NCBI GenBank assembly: GCA_027574665.1 | Contig: CM050654.1 | Location: 34,243,722 to 34,307,721, forward strand | DNA length: 64,000 bases | Direction: 5' to 3' | DNA from: Rhynochetos jubatus | Taxonomy: Eukaryota > Chordata > Aves > Eurypygiformes > Rhynochetidae | Shown here: positions 1-13,283 of the stretch, piece by piece | How the letters are laid out: each line of letters begins with the position of its first letter | Position numbering within the stretch: position 1 is the stretch's first letter | The notes under the pieces: model-generated | Seen by the model: only the letters and a program-made list of their open reading frames with translations | Database searches by the model: none | What the model was told of the DNA's origin: nothing | Made by a program: the position numbers and the translations under genes

Positions 1-3000
1 GCACCCAGTGCCTACCAGCTGTGCATCTAATGCCTTCCAGCTGTGCACCTGATATACTGCAGCCTGAGTCAAGTCCCAAGCAAAACCACACAAGTACCTG
101 AGTGGGGATCTTGAGTTTATTTTCTGTTCTCCAAATTATATAGTCAGAAGTGTGAAGCCAGTGACATCTAGGGAAGTTTTTCTAGGAAAAGCAGCAAGAG
201 TTCTTGGAAGTTTTGGATCACAGGGCAAATTTAAAGAACTATCATATTATAGTCTTCAGCAGAAGAAACTTATGTTGCAGTAGGAGGTGCTTTAAAGAGA
301 AGAATACCATGTAACTGTGTTGAGAAACTTGGTGAGTAAATAAAAAATTTTTTAATACATTCTCTCCTATTGTGTTAAGATATATGTGGTGGCACTTTAT
401 AATGCTATAACACATAGGTGTACTTCCTGATTGCATGCTACAATCTTAAGTTTTTGGACTGAGAGTCTCGCAATTTATAAAGCAACTTCAATTACTAATG
501 TATATGGATGTACCAACTATGTTCTTAAAGTCATCTGCTGCCTGGTATGTATCTTCTGTATGAAAAGAATGACATTAAAGTGTGTCTGGTGAAGCAATAA
601 AAAGTGCAGTATTCAGTAAAAGAAATAAAACAAGAAGATAACAAAAACAGATCATAGAAAATGAGATAAACAAGACTGCTGCTGTAATAGACCTATCCAC
701 CATTACCCACACACTTCATAAATATGCAATGGGATATATAGCTCAGTTAACTTTTTACTGAGAGGAATGAACCACCTGTGCCCACACACTTTTATGTGTA
801 TTTTCCAAGTCTGTGGGTAATGGTTGCTGAGAATCTGGTCTGGTATTGTTCCCAAATTTTTCCTAAGCAGAATGAACTATGAGTGAACTTCAAAAATTAT
901 TTGAAGTCATACATCACATCTATACATCCTATTCAGACATGCTCACAGTAGCCACTGACAAGAAAATAGGAAGATGTTTAGCAGAAACCAAGGGGAAGAC
1001 AGAAGAGCTGAAAAACAACGTATTTTCCAGTTTAGAAATTCACAGGCCAAACACATGCAGTATACATTGAACTGAAAAGGAAAGAGATCTAGGGTATTAA
1101 AGCAGAGAACCAGCCACAAAATAATCATTTGAATCACCTCAAAATGCTGTTTTTTTTCCAAAGCAATCTGCTTTCTTCCTTTTCAGTTGTTTAGTCCTGT
1201 TTTAATATTTTACTTTTTTTTTTTTCTGTTTGTGTTACTTTTGAATGAAAAATGCCTTTTCAAATCTGAAATGCAGTTTCATTTATAAATGTGGAAATGA
1301 AACATACTTTAACTTGGAAATTATTCATAGCAAATGTTTCAATCCCTTTCTGTGACCTTATTCCTTCTGCCTCACTTTTCTCAGCCAGTGTGCCAATCTG
1401 CCGACAAATTTATTTTTCATCATTGGGACCCTCTCTTTTTAGAGGTTAGGATCCTCAGTTTCTGTGGCAGCAGTTCAAGTGCCCATATGTCTGCGATAAT
1501 GCTATCCGAGCCACGTGTATGTATTCAAGCCTTCCAGACAGGCCCAGCTAGTACACATACATATCCAGATGCACCAAAAAATGTAATTAGAAGCTTATAT
1601 TTAGGCAACTTCTTTCTTCTGTCTGAGTCAGATCAAAATAATTGTTCTTTGCTGAGACTTTCATGCCATCTGAGAGGCTGTTGATTCAGTTTCTGGTTTT
1701 CTTTTAAATGCTATTGGGGAAAAAAAATGTTTCCTGCTTACTCTGACCAGCTTTGTCTACACCCTGTTACTTCCAGCTTATCTGCTCTGGGAAAAGCCAA
1801 CGACAGGCAACATCTGCTTTAATGTTGGGTATTATGTCTTATGCTCTGAGAGGGACGGTAAGAAGGTCACATAGCAACATTTGTGCCTTAGGAATAAACC
1901 AAAAGTAGGGAAAAAGAGTAAGTGAACAAAAATGTGTGTACCTAAGAGGAGTCCTGTGTTATTCTGTTTATTTGGCCAACTTTGAGCAGTGCAAAGAGAA
2001 TGGATAAATAAAGGTCTGTTTCTAAAAGTCAATTTCTATTCATTCATTAATTCTTTTCTCAACTCATAGAATATCAAAATCAACTTACTGCTACTTAGTA
2101 ATAGATGAAGACTCTATATGAAGCACCTCTTGTTTATATCGTTATTCAGAACCAGTCACCTGGTCAAAGTTTGTGTCTCCGGTTCAGAACATGTATTTCT
2201 TTGCAGAACTCAGCATGAATAGAGAGAAGGATGTGAAGGCTTGAGAAAGAAGCAATGGAGATAACTCTGGAGGCTTTGAGCAGGTGGGAGACATGCATGT
2301 CAAGGTAAACAAAGTTTTGTATACTTACTTGTGTGTTGAGATATCGGCTAACTTTCTGTTCAGTACATTTGCTATACAGAATATAAACCCTAGGCAATCT
2401 AATCAAATTCTGAATTTTAAACATTACATTCTCCAAATGGATTCCTCTTTTTCAAAGAAATGTAGGTTTTGCACACTTGTGCCGCTTTGGAAAGAAACCA
2501 CATCAATCGGAAGTGAACGGTGACAGTGGGGCTGTAACTTGTTTTGGAGAGATATGACAGTCTCTCTCCTCTGAGTTAGATGGATACAGCGAGGTGTCTG
2601 TGTACAACTGTAACCTGAAATAACACCAGGGATTGACTTTTCCTTCATTTGCCTTTCAGCACCAGGGATTTATGTTGTTTTTCCTTTCCCTTTGTTGTTT
2701 AGAAGGAAAAAAACCCAAATGCCCAACTGGAAAGATTTTTAGGATTTGCGTCTTGTTAGTTTTGCTCTCCCTAAATTGGATATACTGTTATAGTCTAAGC
2801 TGAGAGCATCCTTGTATTTCTGTCGAGGAGCCAAAGCCAGAGCCCTCAGCTGTTTTTCAAATTGGCAGGCATGGAGTAACTTGTAGGGAAAGTGAAGTGC
2901 TTGTTCTTGCTTACATGATTCATTATTATTTTTCCCAGTCATTATGAATTGAAATAAGCCATCTGTTATAATAACAGTGCGCCTTGCACTAAGAAGCATG

Positions 3001-6000
3001 GCTTCAACTAGGAACAGAAACAAATGTCACATAAAAATGAGTTTGGGGATCCACATGTACATCCAAATTAGATAGCACGATAATATCAGTAATGGATATG
3101 TACAGGAAACTTTTTGTGAGAATATTTACTGTTGTTTGCAAAGTAAGACACAGTAGGCTGATACCATTTTAAATTGATAAAAACAATCTATTCGCTTGAA
3201 AAGAATAAATTTTATTCACTGTCCTTCAGTATTAAATCTATGTATTGTTAGGCAACTAATAAGGCAAGTAAATCTGAAATTGGATACTAAGTTGTGTTTT
3301 TCTTTATCATTTTAGATCAGTATTAAAGCAATTTCCGAAACAGCTTAACACAAACTGAAAAGCACTAAAAATCTCTAAAGCCTTTTGACCTGAAAAGGTT
3401 TTTTCAATTATATGTTAATAGTAATCTACAAAACAAATTGCTGTGTCTGTGCGAACAGATCTTAACTCTCCCGCAGAGCTCAGCTGGGTGGTCTATTCTT
3501 TGGGGGTTTTGTCATGCTGCTTTGTCTGTTCTTTGAATGGTTTATACTTGACACTAAAATAGGGTTAAAAATTTTGTCACAGTTGTACTTCTTCACAGTC
3601 TTTACAAATATTTACATAACCATATTTCATAAGAGAAAAATCTCAAATGTGTTCTTAGGATGCAGTTTTCACAAGTACCATTCAGTGTGGCAATGCTGTA
3701 GCCTGTCTTCTCAATTGCTATTTCCCCATTGTTTCTTCATGTCTATCTGTAGTTTTATTCTTCCACCTTCAGTATGATTTCTTTAGGTCAGCATCAGCAC
3801 TTGTTCTGTGTTCATGAAACATCTTATGTGGAGAGACCATCAACAGTCTAAAAGTCTATGTCAACACGGTAATAGAGAAGTGCTGTAAGACTTTGCCCAA
3901 TAAACGTTTGTAATGCTTGTAAATTAAGCTCCCTACCAACAAACTCTTTGGGTACATGACCTCTCAGGATGGTTTTTTTAGTTCTGTATGAGGAAACCAC
4001 ACACCCAATAGATGGCATAGGGCGACTGGGTCAAAACACTCACCACAACAGGCAGACATTCCAACTCAACTTTGCAAGGGGGGACAGCAGGGACAAGTGG
4101 GTACAACATGAATTTAAAATCTTATATTTAAAGTGTTGTAGTCAGGTTCAGGAAGATGGAGTCCTACTGAAGAACTGCGGAAGGCCATTTTTCTTTTTTT
4201 CTTTTTAAATGTTGAAGCATTAAGGGAGGTGTGAGGTCGGTTCCTTCCTCTGGTTGAGGGAATTTTAATCCATGCCTTTCTCTTTTGTTAAGTAAGATAA
4301 AGCCTGAAACTAAATTTCCAACTGCAGGTGTGTTACAAAATGTAAATATTCTTTAAGTGATTTATAAAAGATTATGGTAACGTTCTACAGCAGAGCCAGT
4401 AAGTGCAGGGTGTTAAACAAGAGACTTGTCTTTTCTCTCTCATGGTTGGATCTGGGAATTTTTGTCTTGAATTCACTGGAAAAAAGCCTCAGGTGTTCTC
4501 TTCTCTAGCACTTTTAGTTTTCCAGGGGATGGTTGGTGGGAGCATTGAGTAATAGATTTCTGTTAAGTCCTGTTTTTATTCTTACCCAAAAATTGATGAC
4601 AAAATTATTTCAGTTGTAGGAGATAGGCTTTGTCACAAGCTATAGCAGAAATCTGAACACTGGGAGAGATTGTGCTGCAAACTAAAGAATAGCTCAGGAC
4701 CTTTATCAAGATTTGCTAGATCTTGTTGTAAACTTCTGAAAAAAAAAATCAGTATTTTTTTATCAGGTGATAGTGGCTTCTGCATTGGACCCAGTGAAAT
4801 TCCATCGGTCACCAACTCACTTTAATAAGGACACCCCTCTGAGCAAGCAGACCACCATCCCAGGTGTGGCAGACTGATTTTTTTGTCTCCCAGACTAGGA
4901 ACACAGATTTCTGTACAGCACATAATGCTCTTGGCATCAGATGCTCTCTGTAGTTTCTCTCCATCATTTACTTCATAGGACAAACAGCCTCAGAGGGGTT
5001 ATGTGTGGTTTTCAGAACTCATAGGATGAGGCACAGCCAGCTGTGAGTGATCCCACTCTCGGAAGAGAGCATTTGTCTTTTCTTGAACTTTTCTGGATTC
5101 AATTATAATTTTGTACACATTCTGGCAGATGTAAAAAACCTTCTTCTCCAGTAACATTGTCCTTCCAGTCTTATCAGGCCTATGCACATTCAGAAAGGGA
5201 TGCATGAACCTAGGATTTAATTTAACACAAAGAAATAAGTCTATCTTTTTTTTTTTTTTTACACAGTACTTAAGGTGTAGTAGCCAGTTCATTGAATTAA
5301 AAGCTGTAATTCTGACCTGAAAAGGTTAGACTATAATTTTAAGTGTGAAGTGATCTGAAGAATAAAAATTCATAAGGAGATGTTAGTACAATATGATCAG
5401 ATGATTATTTCAGAAGGGTACACTTGGAAAATACATTTTGTTCAATATATAATGCAAAGATTCACTTTACAATTCTGATTTGCAGCGATTTCTTTCCCAC
5501 TAAATTTTAGGTTCATAAATCAATCAGTAGGCCTCTTTCTCAATGCTCTTCTTGGGAATGCGAAATAGTAGTTTAATGGTGTGGTGAAAAGTTTAGAAGG
5601 ATAAGATATACAAGGTGCTTGAGTAACTGTTGGAAAGAAATTATTACTAAATAGGCAAATACATGATATTTTGCCTTGAAATCTATTTATTATCCATATA
5701 TGGAATACCCACAGGTTAATTCATCAAACACCTCCACACATGTGGGCCACACATAAATCCATAAGGGAGAGGATGAGAATCACTTCTACAGAACAGGTAC
5801 AAGAACAAAATGGTCTCAGACATGGTCACCCATCTAATAAAATGACAGGCCTTCAGGACTCACAACCAAATTCTGGTCCCGAGCCTGAAAGCAGACTATA
5901 GGGGTTATTGCCAACTGTAGGGCTTCTCTTCAAATGCTGGTAAGATTTGGTAACCTTAAAATATGTCAGTCACACCTCAAGTGTGCACAACTATCTGTAC

Positions 6001-6060
6001 CTACACACATATCCTGTCCTCCAGACCCACCTGAATTAATTGAAACCCTTGGAATGGAAA
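1..6060. other. No gene recognised; AT-rich unique sequence
   Basis: About 6 kb with no protein-like reading frame, no recognisable repeat and no RNA gene. Open frames are short (the longest is 116 codons at 1334-1684, +) and their translations are low-complexity and hydrophobic without domain motifs. Short T runs lie at 1214-1225 and 5246-5260. Read as intergenic or intronic vertebrate DNA. Confidence 0.7.
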
Positions 6061-6099
6061 GAGTACCTTAATAGTGCATTGCTGGTTTACCTCATTGTT

Positions 6100-6460
6100 C
6101 GCTATCACGCTGTTATATCAGACGTTCATCTTTTATCCTTGTTCAGCTCCAGTAATAATGTGTCATCTAAGACTCCTGACTCTTAATTAGAAATCATAGT
6201 GCTATTCTTCACCTCGCTCTGTTATGCCCTGCTGTGACTTTTCTGTCAGTCTGCTCTTCCCTGTGATATGATACAAGGTGGGGGAGCACAGGGGTTAATG
6301 CAATTATTTACATATGGTAATACAGTGTGTAGCGGTGAATTAATAAAACAGTTTGCAGCATTTCAGAGCTAAAAAGCAATTAGATACCACCTCATCATTG
6401 ATTTTTCCAATTAAAGTATACTACATTTAACTTTTAAACTGTATGCCCCTTGCACAATTC
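6100..6460. promoter_or_regulatory. Candidate conserved noncoding element
   Basis: This block has no coding frame but a dense mix of short transcription-factor-like sites: a homeodomain core TTAATTA at 6183-6189, a forkhead-like TATTTAC at 6305-6311 overlapping an E-box CATATG at 6311-6316, AATTAAT at 6338-6344 and CAATTAG at 6377-6383. It is free of simple repeats and recognisable transposon sequence. Clustered homeodomain, forkhead and E-box sites are typical of vertebrate developmental enhancers, but such sites also occur by chance in AT-rich DNA. Conservation is assumed, not shown. Confidence 0.3.
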
Positions 6461-8729
6461 CAATGTCACTCTTCTTTTTGGAGAAGAATGTGCAATCAGA
6501 CTGGATTTTGAGGGGCTGGAAGACGGCAGAGGTAAAACCAATATTCCTTTAGAGCTTTCTTTGCAAATTTCATTACTTGTTTATGAAATCAAACATATAA
6601 AATCGTCTCCCCTTATAGTTTCATCCCTTTTCATATTTCGCATATCTCCAAAGCGGTCACACTACCAAAAAAACCCAAAGGAATTGGGTTTGTATGGCTA
6701 CCCTTTTGAAAATAACTGCAAGTATTAAGTTCTGAGTGTTATCTTTGTGGAGAATCCAGACCTAGAGAAGTAAGAGGGAAAATTGACTTGGCTTGCAGGA
6801 GGCCAGAATCCCACCCACAGAGATGCCTGATTGCCAGACAACACTGGTGCCTGCTGTCCAAAAATCACTCTCATCTCTGATTTCTAACAGTGGTCAGTCA
6901 AAAAGTAAGACACTGGAATAACCAATGCAGACTGAAAAAGCCGGATCCTTAGCTCATGCAGAATGATGTCACTCAGACCAATTACACAATGATGACTTGT
7001 ACCAGCTGAGGAACTAGATACATGCGTTTGTATGTACAATACATACGTTGTTTTCTTTATATTTATGGCTATACCTTTGAGGAAATATTGATTAGTAATA
7101 TAAATATTTATGCAAGGTAATGATTTTAATAAGTGATTACATCCATTATTTAAATATTTTCATTAGCACTAAAAAAGAACATCTGATAATATTATACCAT
7201 TATTCCTAATAACATCTCACCCACAGACAAATTAATGTTCTTTTTGATGCTGTTAATTTAAAACCTATCAGATTGTAACTGCAAACAGAAAGACATGTTG
7301 TAATGGAAGGATATGAATCCCGGAGCTTAGAGCATGTTCTTATCGGTTACAAGCACCAGGAAATATAGAAAGAAACAGATAGGAGAGTCAGTAGTCTTTT
7401 TGTGAAAATGCAAGAGCATATGTGGGTAGAAACATATTCTATGACAGAGTTTGTATTAAGGATAATGCTTTATTAAATATTTAAGGAAAGAAAATGGGGA
7501 AAATATGTTGTGCTCACTTTGTTAGTCAAAATGACGGTATCTCAGTATGGTAAATCTGATTCAGGTGAGGACGAAATTTACTCTGACTTAGATATCATTA
7601 GAAAATATCAGGAGCAATTCAATCCCCTGCTGTCCCCCAGCTGTCTGATTCTGCTACCAAACAAGTAAGAATCTGAGACAGCTTCTCAAAGCAGTAAAAA
7701 ATTCAGGATCATAGTCTCAAGTCATCCTGGGGACTTTCCTGTCCCAGGCGTGAGACAGAATGTGCCTCACCAATTTGTTTAAGCTTGGGTTGACAATGAG
7801 AGCCTGGTGCCAACAAAAGGTAGATCCATGAAAAACCTTGTCCAAGTGGCACTGGCACTACAGACTGGAGCTGACTGGGGTGTGGCATTACCTTAACAAA
7901 AGTGCAAGACCACCTTTTTTGCACATTTAAGAACCTATCAAGAGTGCCTCAGCTGCCCGCTCAGCATCAAGTGGCTGTCTGCAACCAGAAAAGCCACAAA
8001 GTGATGCTGCATCAGGTGAGAGGTGGCAGGGGTAGAGTTCTTCAACAGGACCTTATCTATTGCATCAGGTTGCTAGATTTTTTGCACACTGGAATTTGAG
8101 TATATATTAGTGGTAATGCATTTCCTGGAAATATAATTTCCTCTTCTTAAGCTTGATCATGCCATGTCTTAGATTAATAAATATCAAAACTGTGGTAATG
8201 ACAGAATTAACATTGCCAATTTAGATCAGAATGAATATTGCCCTGAAAAGAGTCCAAAGCAAACAAATTTATGCTACGTTCAGAAATCTGTCAGAAAGAG
8301 GTTGGAATGTGCATTAGTCCTTAGCAGAACTGACTGCAGAGTTTATCCATCATAGTCTAGTCCAGGGATGCTGAAGTCACAAGAATTTATGGAAAGGGGA
8401 GAAAGGACCCATAGGCATACATGAGCAGAGCCAGGGATCCATTTTTCAGTGGAGGCAATACAGTCACTTAAACTAAGAAAACAACCAATAAACAAAGCCA
8501 GGCAGTGACAGCTATTAAAGTTCTGAATCATTACTGTTCTCAATGCAGAATAAATAAGTAGTATTATTTAGTATGTAGAATAAACAATAGGTAAGTATTT
8601 GTGAGTTTTACGAGTGATGGTGAAGCTGAGGAACAGTATCTTGGTTCTGAGCCACGCAAAATATGACAAGAAACAGCAGGTGAAATCACAGCCCAAATTA
8701 AATTAATGAGACTTCTACCACTTATTTCA
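6461..8729. other. No gene recognised
   Basis: Unique AT-rich sequence. Open frames stay under about 92 codons and none resembles a known protein. No recognisable mobile element or tandem repeat was seen. Confidence 0.65.
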
Positions 8730-8900
8730 GCTGGATGTGGATTTAATGCCTTGTTCCCACCAAGAATCTTACACTGTAAATTAATTTCTCGGCAGTTTAA
8801 TACTGTCTCTTGTTAGAGCTCATCTTGTTACATTTGTATAGGATGGTCACGCTATACTCTCCGTGAAGTAAAATGGTGCGAGCACTGAAAAATGTGAGGC
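8730..8900. promoter_or_regulatory. Weak candidate conserved noncoding element
   Basis: Non-repetitive block with a balanced composition and several CpG dinucleotides in an otherwise CpG-poor neighbourhood, plus a TAAATTAATTT homeodomain-like core near its middle. No reading frame. Retained CpGs can mark constrained sequence, but this is only suggestive. Confidence 0.18.
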
Positions 8901-9738
8901 ATTCTTATACATTAACCAGCTCCTGAGGACTACAGAGCTAGAGCTAGGCAGGGGAATTTATCTACATTCTAGCCGCACTGAAAAGTTCCCATCATCTGCC
9001 CTAAATGTTGGTATAACCATACGTCTCCTACTCCCTTTAGTTCAGATTTGTAAATGCAATGAAATCTTCCATGGTTTATTCTGAGAAAGAAGAATTACTC
9101 TACTTTTATGGTGGTGTAATTGCTCTATAATAGCTAATAATGATGCATCTGCAATATCATAAGCACAGTGTTATAAAATCCAGTGCAAACAATTAGATCC
9201 TCTGTTATATCTGAGAAAGTTATTTCAGAAATGGGATGAGGTTCAGTCATTCGTGTAGACAGATGCTATTTTACATTTGGTAATGTAGTGAAGAAGATAG
9301 CTTATCTAACCCTTTACAGTCACGATCGGTTGTTTTAGAAGGTCTGTCAAAACAAAAAAACACTGTAAAAGCTACCTACGACTTTGACATAAAAAGCAAG
9401 GAAAAAGAACTGAACAGGGGGAAGGCAGGCCTCTTTGAAGAACAGATGGCACTTATGCAGTTGCTTGTGTCTTTTGTGCTACCAACTCTGTTGCTTTAAA
9501 CCCCAGTACTGCAGCCTGAGGCCCACTGCCTTCTGGGTGCTCTGGCTGTAGTCAGCTCCTGTGCAAGGTGCTGTATGCTCAGATCCTGGGCTGCACTGGT
9601 TTGGTTAAGGAACAGCATTACAGGAAAGTTTTCCTTAAGAAACTAAATTGAAATGTAGTTTTTAACAAATAAACTATGAAAAAAAAAAATAAAAGGAAAA
9701 GGATCCATTTCTTTTGGGAAGGATCAAGTCTATGAAAA
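8901..9738. other. No gene recognised
   Basis: No coding frame, RNA gene or recognisable transposon. A short A-rich run lies near 9680-9690. Confidence 0.65.
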
Positions 9739-10341
9739 ATGCCACACATTCAGGGCACTGCTAATTGCTCCCTGGCCAACAGCGCTGTTGGCTGTTGTGC
9801 TGAAATGGATGCACCTCAAATTCCTGCTGGTAAGTCCTTTGTACCACACCAGGTTTGGTTTGTATTCCTTTTCCATATATACAGAATCTATAGCTGGCTG
9901 TTGCAGTTCCACATTTCCTGGGACCTGGAAGGTCCCCCCACTGCAGTATCATGTCAGTTGTGTAAATGGATCCTCAGAAGCTCAAGGCTCAACTCTTCTG
10001 CAGGGAATCGGACCATCTCAGTTGTTGTTTTTCTGTGGTGGTTTTTCCTTGTCTTTCTTTTGAGGGACAGAGGAGCTCCTAGCAAACACTTACAAAGACA
10101 GATTTTATGTGGAAAAAATAATTCTTTAGATAGTACCACTGAATTAAAAAATAATTATGATCCTGCAATAGTTAAACTGTCAGTAGTGGATGGCATACAG
10201 GGAATGACAAGAAAGCCTGCCGACGGAAAAAGAGACACATTCCTTTCAGTTGCTCTCCTGTTGATGTTGTGCAGTGTTGTTAGGAAAAGGGTTGGGATGG
10301 GCTTTTTTCCTTTATTGTGCTTTGCTGGCCGACAAAAATAA
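9739..10341 (+). other. Longest open frame of the window (200 codons), product not recognised
   Basis: An ATG-started frame of 200 codons, the longest in the 64 kb. The translation is rich in Cys, Trp, Ser and Phe. It has one hydrophobic stretch around residues 94-107 (VVVFLWWFFLVFLL) that could be a membrane segment, and another hydrophobic patch near residues 169-180. I see no domain motif, no repeat and no resemblance to a known family. Open frames also occur in the other frame (9788-10063, +) and on the opposite strand, which is typical of a locally stop-poor stretch and not of a real exon. A donor-like GTAAGT at 9831-9836 inside the frame would interrupt it if the region were transcribed and spliced. 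Most likely a chance frame or part of a noncoding transcript. Confidence 0.15.
9775..9792. repeat. Perfect 18-bp palindrome
   Basis: GCCAACAGCGCTGTTGGC reads identically on both strands, with no spacer, and is GC-rich in an AT-rich setting. It could be a dimeric factor-binding site or chance; no flanking structure supports a specific role. Confidence 0.8.
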
Positions 10342-11214
10342 TGCTCAGACCTGAAACACAGTGGGATCTCAGAAAAAAAAGAAAAGTGACAAAGAACTAC
10401 TGTGGAAAGAAAGATTGAGGAGAATGTATTGTGTGAGTGAACTTGAAAAGGACTGATAGAAACCACACCTGGATAAGGCTGCCCTGTGACAAGGGCTGAA
10501 ATGGCAAACATATTGTGCTGCAAGCACTATCTAGATCAGTCTCTGCTGACACAGTGGGACTGGAAACACAGGGGCTGTTATTGCAATCTCAGGTCTATGG
10601 CAATGGCATTACGAAAATGTCATATACTGTTTAAATTATGCCCTGCTTGCAAAATCTTTTACTTATTGAAGACTTCTACTGAGAAAGACAATATGCCTTT
10701 ACAGGCCTCAGAGGACAGCTGTAGATTTAGGCTTTGTTTTCTCCATTGCCCTGGGGAAATCTTCTATTGACTGTGGATGGCAGCTACACTGCAGACCAAA
10801 ATTTCTCCTAAGTCATGCTGCGAGTTAAGTGCATACTTCTTCATTTGCAACCACCTTCTAAAACCCTGCTTCCTTGGAGGGCACTGCTCTTCCCACAGCC
10901 ATAGCAAGTGCTGAGCAAAAGCAAGGTGCCAAACGGTGCAAACATACCCGTGCTGCCTCTTAGGAAGACAGGCGGGGAGCAGAGACATATTTCAGTGAAG
11001 ATAATTCTTCCCTTTGCCAGAAAAGTCACATACTTCGAGGGCTGTCCTACTTTCTGAGCAGGCGCCCTGCTGTCTCTAGGAAGCAGCCATCTCTTACATT
11101 GATTGAAAGATAGACATTTAAAAATATTCCTTCTCTTCACAATGTGGGTGGCTTTGCTTGTCACTCACAAGCTCATTTCCGATAGACTAGCTATTCACTG
11201 GCTCAAAATATTTA
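10342..11214. other. No gene recognised
   Basis: No recognisable exon, transposon or RNA gene. Open frames (up to 122 codons on the minus strand at 10155-10523) overlap each other on both strands and lack motifs. Confidence 0.6.
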
Positions 11215-11242
11215 TTTATAAAACAGGTAACTGTTTTATAAA
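11215..11242. repeat. Perfect inverted repeat, 12-bp arms, 4-nt loop
   Basis: TTTATAAAACAG at 11215-11226 and its exact reverse complement at 11231-11242 flank the loop GTAA. The stem is AT-rich. It is too short for a microRNA precursor and no longer pairing continues outside it. Confidence 0.85.
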
Positions 11243-11989
11243 CTGCTCCCTAGAAGCTTTTTATGTTATGCCATATCTATTTGCATGAGAAGAAAAATTC
11301 TATCCTTCTACGAAGTTTTCCACTCTAAGCCTTTCTGCCTCCCCCACAAAAGATAGTTCCTTTTAAAATCATTTTGCTACACCACCTCTTCTGAATTAGT
11401 CTTCCAGTGCTGGGAGTCCTGTAAGTTCAAGTGGAACATTCATATTAGACATTAAATTCCTTTGAACTGGCTGAGATTATAATTCTTGTGATAGAGCCTG
11501 ACTGAAAATCCCACCTTGACAACCCATCTGACATGCTTAGCCTTGCCTTGTAGGTGACCTTGATGTCAGCTCTGTCAGGTGGGTCCTTCTTTTCAGGGCA
11601 GTCTGAACACCGGCTTGATGTGAAGCTTAGCAGTATGCACACTGCACAGTCGAGTCGGGCAAGATTTAGTGTTTGAAAATAGGCCGTTTATGGTTCTGTC
11701 GGGTGTCTTGCCTGGCCTTCACTTGCCATTCAGGGAAGGTATAGAGCACCTGTACATTCCATGCCACTCCTGCCATGGTAGATGACATGCTTTTTCAGTA
11801 CAGTGCCCACACACCGGTCACTGACTCCAGCCCTGAGTGTCCAGCCCCTCAAATCAATGAAGGCAAGTAAGTTTTCCTTTACACAGCATTAAAGACTTTT
11901 TGAGACCTTACATAATGAATTATGTATTGGTAACCACATTCTATTAATGTTTCTGTCATTTACTTTGACTAGTTACTTTAAACTCGGAG
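11243..11989. other. No gene recognised
   Basis: Unique sequence without a convincing reading frame. A slightly CpG-richer patch lies near 11640-11710 with no associated feature. Confidence 0.6.
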
Positions 11990-12190
11990 CACGCCTAAAC
12001 GTTGGCAGCTACGCATCTTCAGGCTACCCATCGCTAAGTGATATAGTTATAGATTTTCTCAGTTTGTACCGCAGCACCAAAGACAACTTCTAGAGGCTTT
12101 GACACAGAAAGTTCTGCTTGATGTGATGGGAATGGTGCGTATCGGTCACACTCAAGTTCTTATGAAGACGGTCAGTGACAATAATTAGAG
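11990..12190. promoter_or_regulatory. Candidate conserved noncoding element
   Basis: A block of even base composition with about a dozen CpGs (for example near 11994, 12000, 12012, 12031, 12070, 12138 and 12143) in a region where CpG is otherwise rare. It contains no repeat and no sustained reading frame. Retained CpG in CpG-depleted DNA may reflect constraint or lack of methylation. This is inference only. Confidence 0.25.
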
Positions 12191-13283
12191 CTGACATTCT
12201 TAAGTTTTTTTATTGGCTTTTTAAAAGTCTGATGTTGGTATTCCTGTCTCTCTCCCTCTCTCTATTACTCTTTTGGAGAAGCAGCTGTAGCCAATGTCCA
12301 AATGCCTTTCCTATCCTTATATGTTTTAAAGGACTTCATAACCTTCATCTCGGATATGCAGTTATGTTTTTTCCACATCTGCACTCCTGAGTAAGAAAAA
12401 GATACTAAGGAGAAGAAAATTGAATAAAGGCCAGAAACAGCAAGAAGTAGCAATATTGTGTTCTCCCAGCAGTATTTCCAATTATTCATTCATTTTTAAT
12501 TATTTCTCATCTTCATCTTTCTTGACAGCTTGTGAAATTAAATTCTTCAGAAGATGCAGGGGTTTTTTGCATTTATACTTTGTCTATTTTAGAAAATTAT
12601 GCATTGCAGAACAGAATATTTGCTACTTAGCAAGAATAATAATTTACCTTACTGTAATTTCACGTCATTACCCATTAGTCAGTAACAATGATTGGCAATG
12701 CAATTTTCTTTGCAATAAAACTAATTAATATTCACCTCATTATCTGCCGTTCAGATACTTCTAAAAGCAAAACTTGAGACTTTTTTAACTAGCAGGTCGT
12801 TAAAAGGAAAAAAAAAAAAAACCACACCACATATGACATGGTAAAAATGGTATTTGAATAGGTGAAAAATGTGAGTGGAAACTGGCTTTAGGACAACTAT
12901 TTAAATTAGGAAATAAATGAGTCTCCCTTTTTAGATAGCCTTGATGCATTTCTTCTGGAGAACAGCTGACTAGTTTTATCCAGTCATAGTAGCATAATAT
13001 GTCAGCAAAAGGAAGAGATAGTTCTATAATTTCTCAACAAGCACACATAACTTCACCTTAGAAATGGAGCGTGTTTTCCTAGCAATGTATGTCAGTGCTT
13101 TCTCTATTGTATCATCAATCTTGTCCAGAACTGAGAAAGTTATTAAAGTTTTTATGATCAATTCCCTCTCACTTCTAAAATAGAAACATCATAAATTTAA
13201 TATTAGTAGTATCATGTGACTGTATGCCAAGACACATGACTAACTCTGGTTATTTTTCACTTTCTTACCAGTTTGGTTACTGA
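12191..13283. other. No gene recognised
   Basis: AT-rich sequence with an A run near 12810-12823 followed by an A/C-rich stretch. The frame at 12420-12728 (+) has no motif. Nothing else identified. Confidence 0.65.

Noticed and set aside
10155-10523. Minus-strand 122-codon frame
   Set aside because: Overlaps the 200-codon plus-strand frame; no motif, and both probably reflect a local shortage of stop codons.
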